From NCBI GenBank assembly GCA_963830495.1, contig CAWHMS010000004.1, positions 62,001 to 126,000 on the forward strand: a stretch of 64,000 bases of DNA, read 5' to 3'. The DNA is from CAWHMS01 sp963830495 (GTDB lineage Bacteria; Actinomycetota; Actinomycetes; Propionibacteriales; Nocardioidaceae). Below, in pieces: positions 17,513 through 26,175 of this stretch (position 1 is its first letter; each line of letters begins with the position of its first letter). The notes below the pieces were generated by a model that worked only from the letters and a program-made list of their open reading frames with translations, searched no databases and had not been told where the DNA came from. A program made the position numbers and the translations under genes.

Positions 17513-18313
17513 ATGGTCGCGCAGCCGCAGGCAGAAGTTGCCGTGATCGGCGGCTCCGGGTTCTACGAGTTCCTGGAGTCGCCGACGTCCGTCGAGGTGC
17601 AAACGCCGTACGGCGAGCCGTCCGCACCGGTGGCGGTCGGCTCGATCGACGGCAGGCCGGTGGCCTTCCTGCCTCGGCACGGCCGGACGCACGAGTTCCC
17701 GCCGCACCGGGTCAATTACCGGGCCAACCTGTGGGCGCTGCGCTCCGTGGGCGTCCGCCGGGTGCTGGGACCGTGCGCTGTGGGCAGCCTGCAGCAGGAG
17801 CTGGGACCGGGGGCTCTCGTCGTGCCCGACCAGCTCGTCGACCGCACGACAGGACGCATTCAGACCTACATGGACACCGGGGCGGTGCACGTCGCCTTCG
17901 CTGACCCGTACTGCCCGAGCCTGCGCAAGGGCCTGGTCGTGGCCGATCCCGCTGTGGTCGACGGCGGCACGATGGTGGTCATCGAGGGTCCGCGCTTCTC
18001 CACCCGGGCAGAGTCGCAGTCCTACGTGGCGCAGGGCTGGTCGCTGATCAACATGACCGGCCATCCGGAGGCAGTGCTGGCCCGCGAGCTGGCGCTCTGC
18101 TACGCCGCCATCGCCTTGGTCACCGACCGCGACGCCGGCATAGCCGCGGAAGACGCGGTCAGCCAGGCCGAGGTCTTCGCCGAGTTCGCACGCAACGTCG
18201 ACCGACTGCGGGCCCTGCTGGCGGGCGTGATCGGCAGCTTGCCCGCGGGACGTGACGACTGCGACTGTGCCAACGCTCTGGACGGGCTACCGGTGCCCTT
18301 CGAGCTGCCGTGA
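17513..18313 (+). CDS. mtnP: S-methyl-5'-thioadenosine phosphorylase family
   Basis: 266 residues from ATG 17513. Motifs of the PNP/MTAP superfamily are clear: VIGGSGFYEF (residues 10-19), PRHGRTHEFPPHRVNYRANLWAL (phosphate and nucleoside site), EGPRFSTRAESQ, and NMTGHPEAVLARELALCYA. The family phosphorolyses MTA or related 5'-deoxynucleosides to a base and a sugar 1-phosphate. It overlaps the downstream epimerase by 4 nt. No other methionine-salvage genes (mtnA-mtnD) are nearby, so a dedicated role with the epimerase cluster is possible. Confidence 0.85.
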   Translation: MVAQPQAEVAVIGGSGFYEFLESPTSVEVQTPYGEPSAPVAVGSIDGRPVAFLPRHGRTHEFPPHRVNYRANLWALRSVGVRRVLGPCAVGSLQQELGPGALVVPDQLVDRTTGRIQTYMDTGAVHVAFADPYCPSLRKGLVVADPAVVDGGTMVVIEGPRFSTRAESQSYVAQGWSLINMTGHPEAVLARELALCYAAIALVTDRDAGIAAEDAVSQAEVFAEFARNVDRLRALLAGVIGSLPAGRDDCDCANALDGLPVPFELP

Positions 18314-19371
18314 GGGTCCTACTCACCGGCGCGGCGGGCTTCATCGGCGTGGCGGTACGCCGGCACCTGGAGGCGGCCGAGCACGAGGTCGTCGCGCTCG
18401 ACGCGCTCATCCCGCAGGCGCACGACGAGCCGACCGACGCCGCCGCTGCTGGCGTGGTGCGGCTCGACCTGCGGCAGGGCGGAGCCGACCTGCCGCGGCT
18501 GCTGTCGGGCGTCGACGTCGTCTGCCATCAGGCGGCGATGGTCGGCGCGGGACTGACTCCGGCCGACCTGCCGCTCTACGCCGGCCACAACGACCTGGGC
18601 ACGGCCGTCCTTCTTGCCGCCATGGCCGAGGCGGGTGTCGACCGGTTGGTGCTCGCGTCGTCGATGGTGGTGTACGGCGACGGGCGCTACGCGTGTGCGC
18701 AGCACGGCGACCAGCCCGCCACCACGCGGGAGCTGGCAGATCTGGAGGTCGGACGCTTCGACGTACCCTGCCCACTCTGTCGGGAGGCCATGTCGTGGCA
18801 GCTGGTCGAGGAGGACGCTCGGCTCACCCCCCTCAGCAGCTACGCGGCCAGCAAACTCGCGCAGGAGGGCTTCGCCGCCGCCTGGGCGCGGCAGCTGCCC
18901 GGCCGGGTGGCCTCGCTGCGCTACCACAACGTGTACGGGCCGGGGATGCCTGCCGACACGCCCTACTCCGGGGTGGCGGCGATCTTCCGCTCGGCGCTCG
19001 CGCACGACCGGGCTCCGCACGTCTTCGAGGACGGCCGGCAGACCCGTGACTTCGTGCACGTCGGCGACGTGGCGCAGGCGAACCTGCAGGCCGTCCACGC
19101 GGTGGCCGAGCTGCCGCCGGGCACGCACCGGCCCTTCAACATCTGCTCGGGGCAACCGGTCACGATCCACGACGTGGCACGCCTCCTCGTCGAGGCGGCC
19201 GGCAACCCGGTCGCACCGGTCGTCACCGGCGAGTTCAGGCCCGGCGACGTACGCCACGTCGTCGCCAGCCCGGAGCGGGCCATGGCCGAGCTGGGCTTCG
19301 TCGCGGCGGTGCCTCCCGCGGAAGGGCTGCCGGCCTTCGCCTCCGAGCCGATGCGGAGCGGGCGGCACTAG
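18310..19371 (+). CDS. NAD-dependent nucleotide-sugar epimerase/dehydratase with CPxC insert
   Basis: 353 residues from GTG 18310. The Rossmann loop is VLLTGAAGFIG (residues 3-13), the catalytic triad region is SSMVVYGDG plus YAASK (YxxxK), and RYHNVYGPGMP and RDFVHVGDVAQANL complete the extended-SDR pattern. Between the beta-strand serine and YxxxK there is an extra loop of about 30 residues containing DVPCPLCREAMSW, a CPxC pair uncommon in epimerases. Coupled to the MTA phosphorylase, it may use the sugar made there. The sugar substrate is unknown. Confidence 0.85.
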   Translation: MRVLLTGAAGFIGVAVRRHLEAAEHEVVALDALIPQAHDEPTDAAAAGVVRLDLRQGGADLPRLLSGVDVVCHQAAMVGAGLTPADLPLYAGHNDLGTAVLLAAMAEAGVDRLVLASSMVVYGDGRYACAQHGDQPATTRELADLEVGRFDVPCPLCREAMSWQLVEEDARLTPLSSYAASKLAQEGFAAAWARQLPGRVASLRYHNVYGPGMPADTPYSGVAAIFRSALAHDRAPHVFEDGRQTRDFVHVGDVAQANLQAVHAVAELPPGTHRPFNICSGQPVTIHDVARLLVEAAGNPVAPVVTGEFRPGDVRHVVASPERAMAELGFVAAVPPAEGLPAFASEPMRSGRH

Positions 19372-19450
19372 GGCGCGTCCTCTCCTGGGCGCGGTGAGCC
19401 CCGCTGGATGAAATGCGGCGTGAGTTCCGCGCGGGACCCGAGACGCTGCG

Positions 19451-20188
19451 TCAGCCCGGGGTGAGGACGCAGAACTCGTTGCCCTCCGGGTCGGCGAGGC
19501 ACGCCCATGGCACATCGCCCTGGCCGACGTCGGCGTCAGTGGCGCCCAGAGTCCGCAGCCGGGCCACCTCTGCGGCTTGATCGTCACCGGCGTACGGCCT
19601 CAGGTCGAGATGGACACGGTGCCACACGGTCCTCTCGTCGGGCGTGCGAAGGAACTCCAGATACGGCCCGACCCCCGCGGCCGAACGCAGCCTCGCGTGA
19701 TCGTCGGTCACCTCGTGCAGGGTCCAGTCCGTCGCCTGGCTCCAGAACCGAGCCATGGCCCGCGGATCAGCGCAGTCGACAACCACCGCGGCGACCGGCC
19801 CGGTGTCCCGGTAGATCGATCGAGGCTCCAGCACGCAGAACACGTTGCCCTCCGGGTCGGCCATGACCGTCCACGGCACGTCACCCTGGCCCACGTCGGC
19901 GGGCGTCGCACCGAGCTCCTTCAGGCGCGAGACCAACTCCGTCTGATGGGCCACAGAGGTGGTGGCGAGATCGAGGTGCGCGCGGTACCTCACCGTTGCG
20001 GGGTCCGGGACGGCGACGACGTCGACGCAGACGGCCGTGGGGTCTGGGTAGACGAAGCCCACTGGTTCGACGTTGGTCACGCCGGGTCCCTCGCTGGAGA
20101 CACCCCACCCGAGTGCCTCCGCCCAGAACCGGCCGAGCGCTGAGTCGTCCCGCGCCTTGAAGTTCACCTGAACAAGTCGAAGCGCCAT
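19451..20188 (-). CDS. Two-domain VOC (glyoxalase-like) protein
   Basis: 245 residues from ATG 20188. Two glyoxalase-like modules each end with the same signature: DVGQGDVPWTVMADPEGNVFCVL (first) and DVGQGDVPWACLADPEGNEFCVL (second). Each begins with FKARDDSALGRFWAEALGW or CADPRAMARFWSQATDW. This tandem arrangement is common in actinobacterial VOC proteins of unknown role. It lies between the epimerase and the membrane protein gene. Confidence 0.82.
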   Translation of the reverse strand: MALRLVQVNFKARDDSALGRFWAEALGWGVSSEGPGVTNVEPVGFVYPDPTAVCVDVVAVPDPATVRYRAHLDLATTSVAHQTELVSRLKELGATPADVGQGDVPWTVMADPEGNVFCVLEPRSIYRDTGPVAAVVVDCADPRAMARFWSQATDWTLHEVTDDHARLRSAAGVGPYLEFLRTPDERTVWHRVHLDLRPYAGDDQAAEVARLRTLGATDADVGQGDVPWACLADPEGNEFCVLTPG

Positions 20189-20256
20189 GCCGACCGACCC
20201 TATGCCCGGGCTACTCGCGACAGGGGAGGGGCGGCCCTGCCAGTGCCCTCGCAGGG

Positions 20257-21642
20257 CTACCAGCCGGTGAAGAGCAGGTGCTGCACGACGACGGCCGTGA
20301 CGACTTGCAGTGCCAGCCCGTGCCGGCGCCAGGTGTCCTGGAGCAGGGCCGTGCCGAGCAGCGCCCAGGGCACGAACGGCAGCCAGATGCGCTCCACCTC
20401 GGCCTTGCTCATGCCGGAGAGACCCGCGAGGGCCACCATGAGCAGACCCGCCGTGCACAGCAGCAGCACGACGCGATCGCCGCCGTCACTCGCGTCCGGC
20501 GGGTCCGGCTCGGCCAGCCGCCGTACCCCGGTGTCACGCAGTCGAGCGGCGGTTGCCCCCGCCGACGCGCCGACCATCGGCCCGGCACTGAAGGCGAACG
20601 CCGCGAGGTTGGCCCACAGCCAGTACGACGACGGCCGGTTGCCGGCGACCCCGTCGTAGTAGCGCTCGCGGAGCACCGGCAGCGCCTCCCACCACCAGAA
20701 GCCGCCGAGCAGGCCGAAGGCCAGCACGACGACCAGGGCGGCACCGAGCGCCCAGGGCAGCGGGCGCCAGGTGCGGGCCGCCAGGAGCAGCGCCACTGCG
20801 AGCACGCCGAGCAGCGGCAGGCCGTAGGACATCATCACGCACCAGCCGAGCAGCAGCCCCGCCACCAGTGCCCAGAACCTGGCCAGTCGCCTTCGCTCGG
20901 CAACGGCGGCCGTGGCCAGCGCAGCCATCCCCCACGCGGCGACGGCCGTGAACACCGCATCCCCGGAGACCGACATCCACAGCGCCGCGGGACCGATCAC
21001 CAGCAGCGGGGCGACGGTCCGGCCGGCGTGCTCCGCGCCGAGCTGTCGCAGGGTGAGCAGGACGGCGGCCGGCACGGTCGCCGCCAGCAGGGTGACCACG
21101 AGCCCGGCGGCCAGCCCGCCACCGAGGCCGAGTCGCACCAGCCCGACGAAGAACAACAAGGCGCCAGGGGGATGGCCCGCGATGTGCGGCGGCCAGTTGT
21201 CCGGATGTGCGTAGGGGATGCGCTCGATGTACTCGTCGAGCATGGCGCCGACCGTGGTGACGTCGCGGGCCGGGCCGAGATACTCGTACTCGGTCTCGAG
21301 GATGACGCCGACTCCGTCCCAGCCGTCGACCGTCGCCAGCGCGAGCATCCAGCCGAGCGAGACCACCCAGGTGCCGACCAGCAGCCGGCTCCACCGGGCC
21401 TGCCGGCACCAGTCGGGCAGCCACCGCCAGGCCGCGTAGCCGAGCAGTACGGCGGGGATGCTCCCCGGCCCGACCCGGGGCATCCACTCGGCGTGCAGCG
21501 GCGGGAAGTACCTGACGTGGACGTCCCACTCGAAGACGGCCGGCACCGCCATCGCGACGGCCATCAGCGCCAGGGCGGCAGTGAGTCCGATCCCCGCCCA
21601 CCGATGGACGCGCGACGGCGTCTCGGCGCGGACCAGGGACAT
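20257..21642 (-). CDS. Polytopic membrane protein, possible GT-C glycosyltransferase
   Basis: 461 residues with about 11-12 hydrophobic helices. The first extracytoplasmic loop has acidic and aromatic residues (FEWDVHVRYFPPLHAEWMPR), and a later loop reads RIPYAHPDNWPPHIAGHPPGALL, resembling the acidic catalytic loop of GT-C mannosyltransferases. It is divergent from the GT2 gene at 21768, across a 125-bp gap. A polyprenyl-phosphate-sugar-dependent transferase is the best guess, without direct proof. Confidence 0.65.
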   Translation of the reverse strand: MSLVRAETPSRVHRWAGIGLTAALALMAVAMAVPAVFEWDVHVRYFPPLHAEWMPRVGPGSIPAVLLGYAAWRWLPDWCRQARWSRLLVGTWVVSLGWMLALATVDGWDGVGVILETEYEYLGPARDVTTVGAMLDEYIERIPYAHPDNWPPHIAGHPPGALLFFVGLVRLGLGGGLAAGLVVTLLAATVPAAVLLTLRQLGAEHAGRTVAPLLVIGPAALWMSVSGDAVFTAVAAWGMAALATAAVAERRRLARFWALVAGLLLGWCVMMSYGLPLLGVLAVALLLAARTWRPLPWALGAALVVVLAFGLLGGFWWWEALPVLRERYYDGVAGNRPSSYWLWANLAAFAFSAGPMVGASAGATAARLRDTGVRRLAEPDPPDASDGGDRVVLLLCTAGLLMVALAGLSGMSKAEVERIWLPFVPWALLGTALLQDTWRRHGLALQVVTAVVVQHLLFTGW

Positions 21643-21767
21643 AGCAGAACCTAAGCAGGACCGTGGGCGGACACGAAACGGGGAGAAGCGGGGTAGGCGT
21701 GACGACGTCAGACTTTTGTCACCACTTCCGGCACCCCTGGCCCGGCCACCCTGTCTAGGTTCGACCC

Positions 21768-22427
21768 ATGACGATCCGTTGCGACGTGGTGCTCCCGTGC
21801 CGCGACGAGGCCGCCGCGCTCCCCGACCTGCTCCGGCGGATGCCGGCCGGCTTCCGCGCGATCGTCGTCGACAACGGGTCGCAGGACGGCACGGCCGAGG
21901 CGGCCGCCTCGGTCGGGGTGCAGGTCATCGGCGAACCCTCGGCCGGGTACGGCGCAGCCGTCCAGGCCGGGCTGGAAGCCGCCCGAGCAGATCTGGTGGC
22001 GGTGATGGACGGAGACGGGTCGCTGGACCCGCGAGATCTGGTGCCGTTGGTGACGGAGGTGGCCTGCGGTGCTGCCGACATGGCCGTGGGCCGGCGCCGA
22101 CCCGTGGCCGCAGGGGTCTGGCCCTGGCACGCACGAGCCGGAAACAAGCTCGTGATGGCCTGGCTGCGGCGTCGTACCGGCCTGTCGGTGCAGGACATCG
22201 CTCCGCTCCGGGTGGCGCGTCGCGAGCCGCTGCTCGCGCTCGGCGTGGAGGACCGCCGATTCGGTTACCCCGTCGAGCTGCTCGTCCGCGCACAGCGCGC
22301 CGGGTGGGTCCTGTCGGAGCACGACGTCGCCTATCGCCCCCGGGCGGCGGGCACGAAGTCCAAGGTGTCCGGATCCGTCAGCGGCACCCTGCGCACGGCA
22401 CGTGACTTCGCCAGGGCGCTCCCGTGA
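21768..22427 (+). CDS. Family 2 glycosyltransferase (DPM1-like), first gene of the seven-gene operon
   Basis: 219 residues. GT-A motifs are CDVVLPCRDEAAALPDLLRRMP, VDNGSQDGTAEAAASVGVQVIGEPSAGYGAAVQAGLEAA, and VMDGDGSLDPRDL (DxD). It resembles polyprenyl-phosphate glycosyltransferases such as dolichol-phosphate mannose synthase but has no membrane helices. Its stop overlaps the next GTG by 4 nt. It may charge a lipid carrier used by the divergent membrane protein; inference. Confidence 0.85.
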   Translation: MTIRCDVVLPCRDEAAALPDLLRRMPAGFRAIVVDNGSQDGTAEAAASVGVQVIGEPSAGYGAAVQAGLEAARADLVAVMDGDGSLDPRDLVPLVTEVACGAADMAVGRRRPVAAGVWPWHARAGNKLVMAWLRRRTGLSVQDIAPLRVARREPLLALGVEDRRFGYPVELLVRAQRAGWVLSEHDVAYRPRAAGTKSKVSGSVSGTLRTARDFARALP

Positions 22428-23107
22428 CGCTCGCCGTGCTGGTGGTGGCGAAGGCGCCGGTGTCCGGTCAGGCCAAGACCAGGCTGGCCAGCCAGGTCGG
22501 AGTCACGGCAGCGGCCGAGCTCGCGGCCGCGGCACTGCTGGACACCCTCGACGTGGTCGAGTCGGTAACGGGGCCGGACGACCGCCTTCTCTGCCTCGCC
22601 GGCGACCTGGCTGATGCTTGCCGGGGTGGCGAGGTACGGTCCCGGCTCGCCCGCTGGCAGGTGCGTCCGCAGCGCGGCGAGGGCCTCGCGCAGCGGCTGG
22701 TGGCGGCACACCACGACGCGGCCGACCTGTGGGACGGTCGGCGGGTCGTCGCCCAGATCGGCATGGACACCCCTTGTCTGACCGCCGACGACCTGCGGGT
22801 GCTGGCGGCCGCGGCCTCCGAGCCGGTCCGGATCGGCCTCGGCCCAGCAGCCGACGGCGGATGGTGGGGGCTCGCGCGTCGGTCCGCGGGGTACGTCGCA
22901 GGGCTGGTCGACGTACCCATGTCGGCACCCGACACCTGCCAACACACGCGGGCGGCACTCGAGGCCGGCGGCGCCACGGTCACCGATGTGCACACCTTGA
23001 CCGACGTGGACGACCTGGCGGGTGCGGAGACGGTCAGCCGGCAGGCGCCGGACACCCGCTTCGCGCGCTGCTTCGCGGGTCTGTTCGGCGACCGGACCGT
23101 CTCGTGA
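22424..23107 (+). CDS. DUF2064/TIGR04282-type nucleotidyl- or glycosyltransferase-like protein
   Basis: 227 residues from GTG 22424. LAVLVVAKAPVSGQAKTRLA (residues 3-22) is the family's N-terminal nucleotide-binding motif, and QIGMDTPCLTADDL and GLGPAADGGWWGL are the acidic and glycine-rich motifs. The family is sometimes named for arsenosugar synthesis and resembles CofC-type nucleotidyltransferases; its biochemical activity is largely unproven. It is coupled by 4-nt overlaps to the genes on both sides. Confidence 0.82.
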   Translation: MTLAVLVVAKAPVSGQAKTRLASQVGVTAAAELAAAALLDTLDVVESVTGPDDRLLCLAGDLADACRGGEVRSRLARWQVRPQRGEGLAQRLVAAHHDAADLWDGRRVVAQIGMDTPCLTADDLRVLAAAASEPVRIGLGPAADGGWWGLARRSAGYVAGLVDVPMSAPDTCQHTRAALEAGGATVTDVHTLTDVDDLAGAETVSRQAPDTRFARCFAGLFGDRTVS

Positions 23108-23769
23108 CCATCGCCGCGCCGACTCGCGCGCTGTCTCCTGCGATGCCAGCGGCGTCGGCGTACGCTGCGGCACTTCGTGGCGCACACTGCCGCCTCTGGG
23201 TCGACGGCCGCGAATCCCGCTGGCAGGTCGACGCCTGGCTCGGGGAAGCGGACCCTGCCGATCACGTCATGCTGGACGAGTGCTCGGGACCGACCATCGA
23301 CCTCGGCTGCGGGCCGGGCCGGATGCTCGCGGGCCTACTCGACCGCGGCATCTACGCACTCGGCGTGGACTCCAACGAGGTGGCGGTCCGGATCGCGCGG
23401 AGGCGAGGCACTGCTGCCCTGGTGCGCGACGTCTTCGAGCCGCTGCCCGTGGAGGGACGGTGGCCGACGGCGTTGCTGGCCGACGGCAACATCGGCATCG
23501 GTGGCGACCCGGCTCGACTGTTGCGTCGGGTGTCCCGGCTGCTTGCCTCGGGCGGGCGCCTGGTCGCGGAGGTCAAGCCACCGGGGTCCACACCGGCTCG
23601 GCATCTGATCAAGCTCGAGGTGCGGGGCCAACTGTCGGCGCCCTTCGCTTGGGCCAGCGTGCCTGCCGACCAGCTGGCCGTGCTGGCAGAGGCGGCCGCG
23701 ATGCGCGTGCTGCGACTGCACGACGAGAGCGGGCGCTGGGTCGCGACGCTGGAGAAGCGGCCGCGGTGA
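23104..23769 (+). CDS. Class I SAM-dependent methyltransferase-like protein
   Basis: 221 residues from GTG 23104. The SAM-binding motif I is PTIDLGCGPGRMLAGLLDRG, followed by ALGVDSNEVAVRIARRRG (motif II acid) and LLADGNIGIGGDPARLLRRVSRLLASGGRLVAEV. It is short for the family and lacks an obvious substrate-specific C-terminal domain. It overlaps both neighbours by 4 nt. The substrate is unknown, perhaps the glycan or nucleotide product of the operon. Confidence 0.85.
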   Translation: MTIAAPTRALSPAMPAASAYAAALRGAHCRLWVDGRESRWQVDAWLGEADPADHVMLDECSGPTIDLGCGPGRMLAGLLDRGIYALGVDSNEVAVRIARRRGTAALVRDVFEPLPVEGRWPTALLADGNIGIGGDPARLLRRVSRLLASGGRLVAEVKPPGSTPARHLIKLEVRGQLSAPFAWASVPADQLAVLAEAAAMRVLRLHDESGRWVATLEKRPR

Positions 23770-25079
23770 GCCGCAGCCGGACGAGGGCGACGACGGCGGC
23801 CACACCGTCGCCTGGCCTCCGTGCCCTGCCGGCAGCGCCGCGTCCGGAGGACTTCTCGGCGCGGTTGCGCGGACCTGCGGTCACTGCTCGGGTCGGGGTG
23901 TGGCTGGGCATCTGCTTGGCCATCGCCTTCGCGACGGGGATTTACAGTCACCTGGCCCAGGACGCGCCGGCGTGGTTCCCGAGCGTGACCCGGCCGGTGT
24001 GGCTGTACCGGCTGAGCCAGGGCCTGCACGTGGCGAGCGGCACCGCTGCCGTGCCGCTGCTGTTGGTCAAGCTCTGGTCGGTCTATCCCAAGCTGTTCGA
24101 GCGGGTGCCGAGGGGAGAGCTCGGCCGTATTGCCCGTCATCTCGCCGAACGCGGCTCCATCGCGGTGCTGGTCGCCGGCTCGATCTTCCAAGTCGTCACG
24201 GGGTTGGCGAACTCGACGCAGTGGTATCCGTGGAGCTTCAGCTTCCGCGCCATGCACTACGCGGTCGGCTGGATCACGCTCGGCGCGCTGGTCATCCATG
24301 TGGCGGTCAAGCTGCCGCTCATCGTCGCGGCCCTTCGCTCCCCGCTCTACGCCGACGACGCCGACCCCTCGAGCTCTCCACTTCCCCGCGAATTGCGGGA
24401 TGATGGCCCGCGATCCGACCCAGCGGCGGGCCACCTTCCCGCAATTCGCGGCGAAGTGCCGCCCGCAGCGGGTACGCCGTCGGGAGGGCTGACCCGCCGG
24501 GGGCTGCTCGGTGTGACCGGTGTCGCCGCGGGAGCAGCGGTGCTCACCACGGGCGGCGCCGCCGTCCCTGCTCTGCGCCGGATCTCGGTCTTCGGGGTCA
24601 CCACCGGTGGCGGCCCGGGCGGCGTACCGATCAATCGCACCGCGCGGGAGGCCGACGTCGTGGCCACCGCCCTGGACCCGGCCTTCCGTCTGCTGCTGGC
24701 GAACGGCGACCAGCGGCGAGAGCTGTCCGTGGACGAGCTCGCCGCCCTGCAGCAGGTGGAGGCCGAGCTGCCGATCGCCTGTGTCGAAGGGTGGAGTGCC
24801 TCCGGTCGATGGTCCGGCGTACGAATGTCCACGGTGCTCGAGCTGGTGGGTGCCGACCCGGAGTCGACCGTCGTCGTCACCTCGCTGCAGCCGGCCGGCG
24901 CGTTCCGGGTGAGTGAGCTGCCACCGGCCTTCACCGCCGACCCGCTGACCCTGCTGGCGCTGGGGCTGGACGGCGAGCCGCTGTCGCTCGACCATGGATA
25001 CCCATGCCGGCTCATCGCCCCGAACCGGCCGGGGGTGCTAGAGACCAAGTGGGTCCGGCAGCTGGAGGTGACGACGTGA
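23766..25079 (+). CDS. Cytochrome b-like membrane domain fused to a sulfite-oxidase-type Moco domain
   Basis: 437 residues from GTG 23766. Residues about 40-192 hold four membrane helices with histidines suited to haem (H88, H164, H178). Residues about 205-231 are a proline/charge-rich linker encoded by a palindromic repeat. A Tat-like TRRGLL followed by a hydrophobic stretch spans 243-266. Residues about 290-437 are the Oxidored_molyb domain, with Mo-ligand Cys339 in PIACVEGW, then WSGVRMSTVLELVG, and DHGYPCRLIAPNRPGVLETKWVRQLEV. An electron transfer route from the Mo site through haem to quinone is likely. Substrate unknown. Confidence 0.88.
   Translation: MSRSRTRATTAATPSPGLRALPAAPRPEDFSARLRGPAVTARVGVWLGICLAIAFATGIYSHLAQDAPAWFPSVTRPVWLYRLSQGLHVASGTAAVPLLLVKLWSVYPKLFERVPRGELGRIARHLAERGSIAVLVAGSIFQVVTGLANSTQWYPWSFSFRAMHYAVGWITLGALVIHVAVKLPLIVAALRSPLYADDADPSSSPLPRELRDDGPRSDPAAGHLPAIRGEVPPAAGTPSGGLTRRGLLGVTGVAAGAAVLTTGGAAVPALRRISVFGVTTGGGPGGVPINRTAREADVVATALDPAFRLLLANGDQRRELSVDELAALQQVEAELPIACVEGWSASGRWSGVRMSTVLELVGADPESTVVVTSLQPAGAFRVSELPPAFTADPLTLLALGLDGEPLSLDHGYPCRLIAPNRPGVLETKWVRQLEVTT
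24381..24456. repeat. Dispersed long palindrome, copy 1 (inside the Moco oxidoreductase gene)
   Basis: Two 31-nt arms (24381-24411 and 24426-24456) pair with three mismatches around a 14-nt loop. The core is CGCGAATTGCGGGA. The element stays in frame and encodes residues 206-231 of the host protein. Copies 2 and 3 at 27315 and 53633 share the core and architecture. Confidence 0.85.
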
Positions 25080-25492
25080 CCGTGTTCCGGTTGCTCCTCG
25101 GCGCGGCAGGTGGCGTGCTCGTCGCCGTCGGCGTCATGCGATTCGTGGAGACCGGGAGAGCAGACATGGTCGATGCGGTTTGGTGGCTCGGCGGCGGCGT
25201 CGTCGGCCACGACGTCCTGCTCTCTCCGCTGACGCTGCTGCTCGGGCTGGCAGTGGTGCGGCTGCTGCCGCCGTGGGCGCGAGGGGGAGCAGCGGCGGCC
25301 TTTGTGGTGCTGGGCAGCGTCACCCTGCTGGCCGTCCCGGTGCTGGGGCGATTCGGTGCCTCGCCCGGGAACCCGACTCTGCTCGACCGCGACTACTGGA
25401 CTGGTTGGCTGGTGTTCGCGGCGACCGTGGTGGCGGCCGCCGGCGGATGGGCGCTGGCCGAGCGACGCCGCATGATGCGGAGCAGCGCATGA
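25076..25492 (+). CDS. Small integral membrane protein of the Moco operon
   Basis: 138 residues from GTG 25076 with four hydrophobic helices (about 5-22, 42-60, 68-88, 112-130). The loop DMVDAVWWLGGGVVGHDVLLSPLTLLLG contains a histidine and acids. The C-terminus is basic (AERRRMMRSS). I do not recognise the family. It overlaps both neighbours by 4 nt, so it is made together with the oxidoreductase and the two-component pair; it could be a membrane partner of either. Confidence 0.75.
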   Translation: MTVFRLLLGAAGGVLVAVGVMRFVETGRADMVDAVWWLGGGVVGHDVLLSPLTLLLGLAVVRLLPPWARGGAAAAFVVLGSVTLLAVPVLGRFGASPGNPTLLDRDYWTGWLVFAATVVAAAGGWALAERRRMMRSSA

Positions 25493-26175
25493 GCCGGGTG
25501 CTCGTCGTCGACGACGACCCGACCGTGCGCGAGGTGGTCGTGTCCTACCTCCGAGCCGAGCAGTACGACGTCGACGAGGCCGCCGACGGCGAAGCCGCCC
25601 TGAGCCGGGTCGGCCACGCCCGGCCGGACCTGATCGTGCTGGACGTGATGCTCCCAGGGCTGGACGGACTGGAGGTGTGTCGGCGGGTGCGGGCCGCCGA
25701 CGACGTACCGATCATCCTGCTCACCGCGCTCGGCAGCGAGACAGACCGGGTCGTGGGCCTCGAGTTGGGTGCCGACGACTACCTCACCAAGCCGTTCAGC
25801 CCACGAGAGCTGATGCTGCGCGTCGGCTCGGTGCTGCGGCGAACGGGGGACAACGGCCGACGTGACGCCGGCGAGCTCCGTGACGGCGACGTGGTGCTGG
25901 ACGCAGGCGGGCGAACGGTCTCCCGGGGCGGCCGCAGCGTCACCCTGACGGCCCGCGAGTTCGACCTGCTGCGTTTCTTCATGCGCAATCCCGACCGCGT
26001 GTTCACCCGTGAGCAGCTGTTGCAGGACGTGTGGGGCTGGTCGTTCGGCGACCACTCGACCGTCACCGTGCACATCCGGCGGCTGCGCGAGAAGGTCGAG
26101 CCCGATCCCGCGAACCCGGTCCGGATCGAGACCGTGTGGGGCGTCGGCTACCGCTGGCGGGCGGCGCTGCCATGA
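25489..26175 (+). CDS. OmpR-family response regulator
   Basis: 228 residues from ATG 25489. The receiver domain has the acidic pocket VVDDDP (D8-D9), the phospho-acceptor in LIVLDVMLPGLDG (about D51), T79 in LLTALG, and K101 in YLTKPFSP. The C-terminal winged helix runs through LTAREFDLLRFFMRNPDRVFTREQLLQDVWG and STVTVHIRRLREKVEPDP to the wing VWGVGYRW. It is coupled by 4-nt overlap to the kinase gene. Targets are unknown; the operon itself is a candidate. Confidence 0.95.
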   Translation: MSRVLVVDDDPTVREVVVSYLRAEQYDVDEAADGEAALSRVGHARPDLIVLDVMLPGLDGLEVCRRVRAADDVPIILLTALGSETDRVVGLELGADDYLTKPFSPRELMLRVGSVLRRTGDNGRRDAGELRDGDVVLDAGGRTVSRGGRSVTLTAREFDLLRFFMRNPDRVFTREQLLQDVWGWSFGDHSTVTVHIRRLREKVEPDPANPVRIETVWGVGYRWRAALP

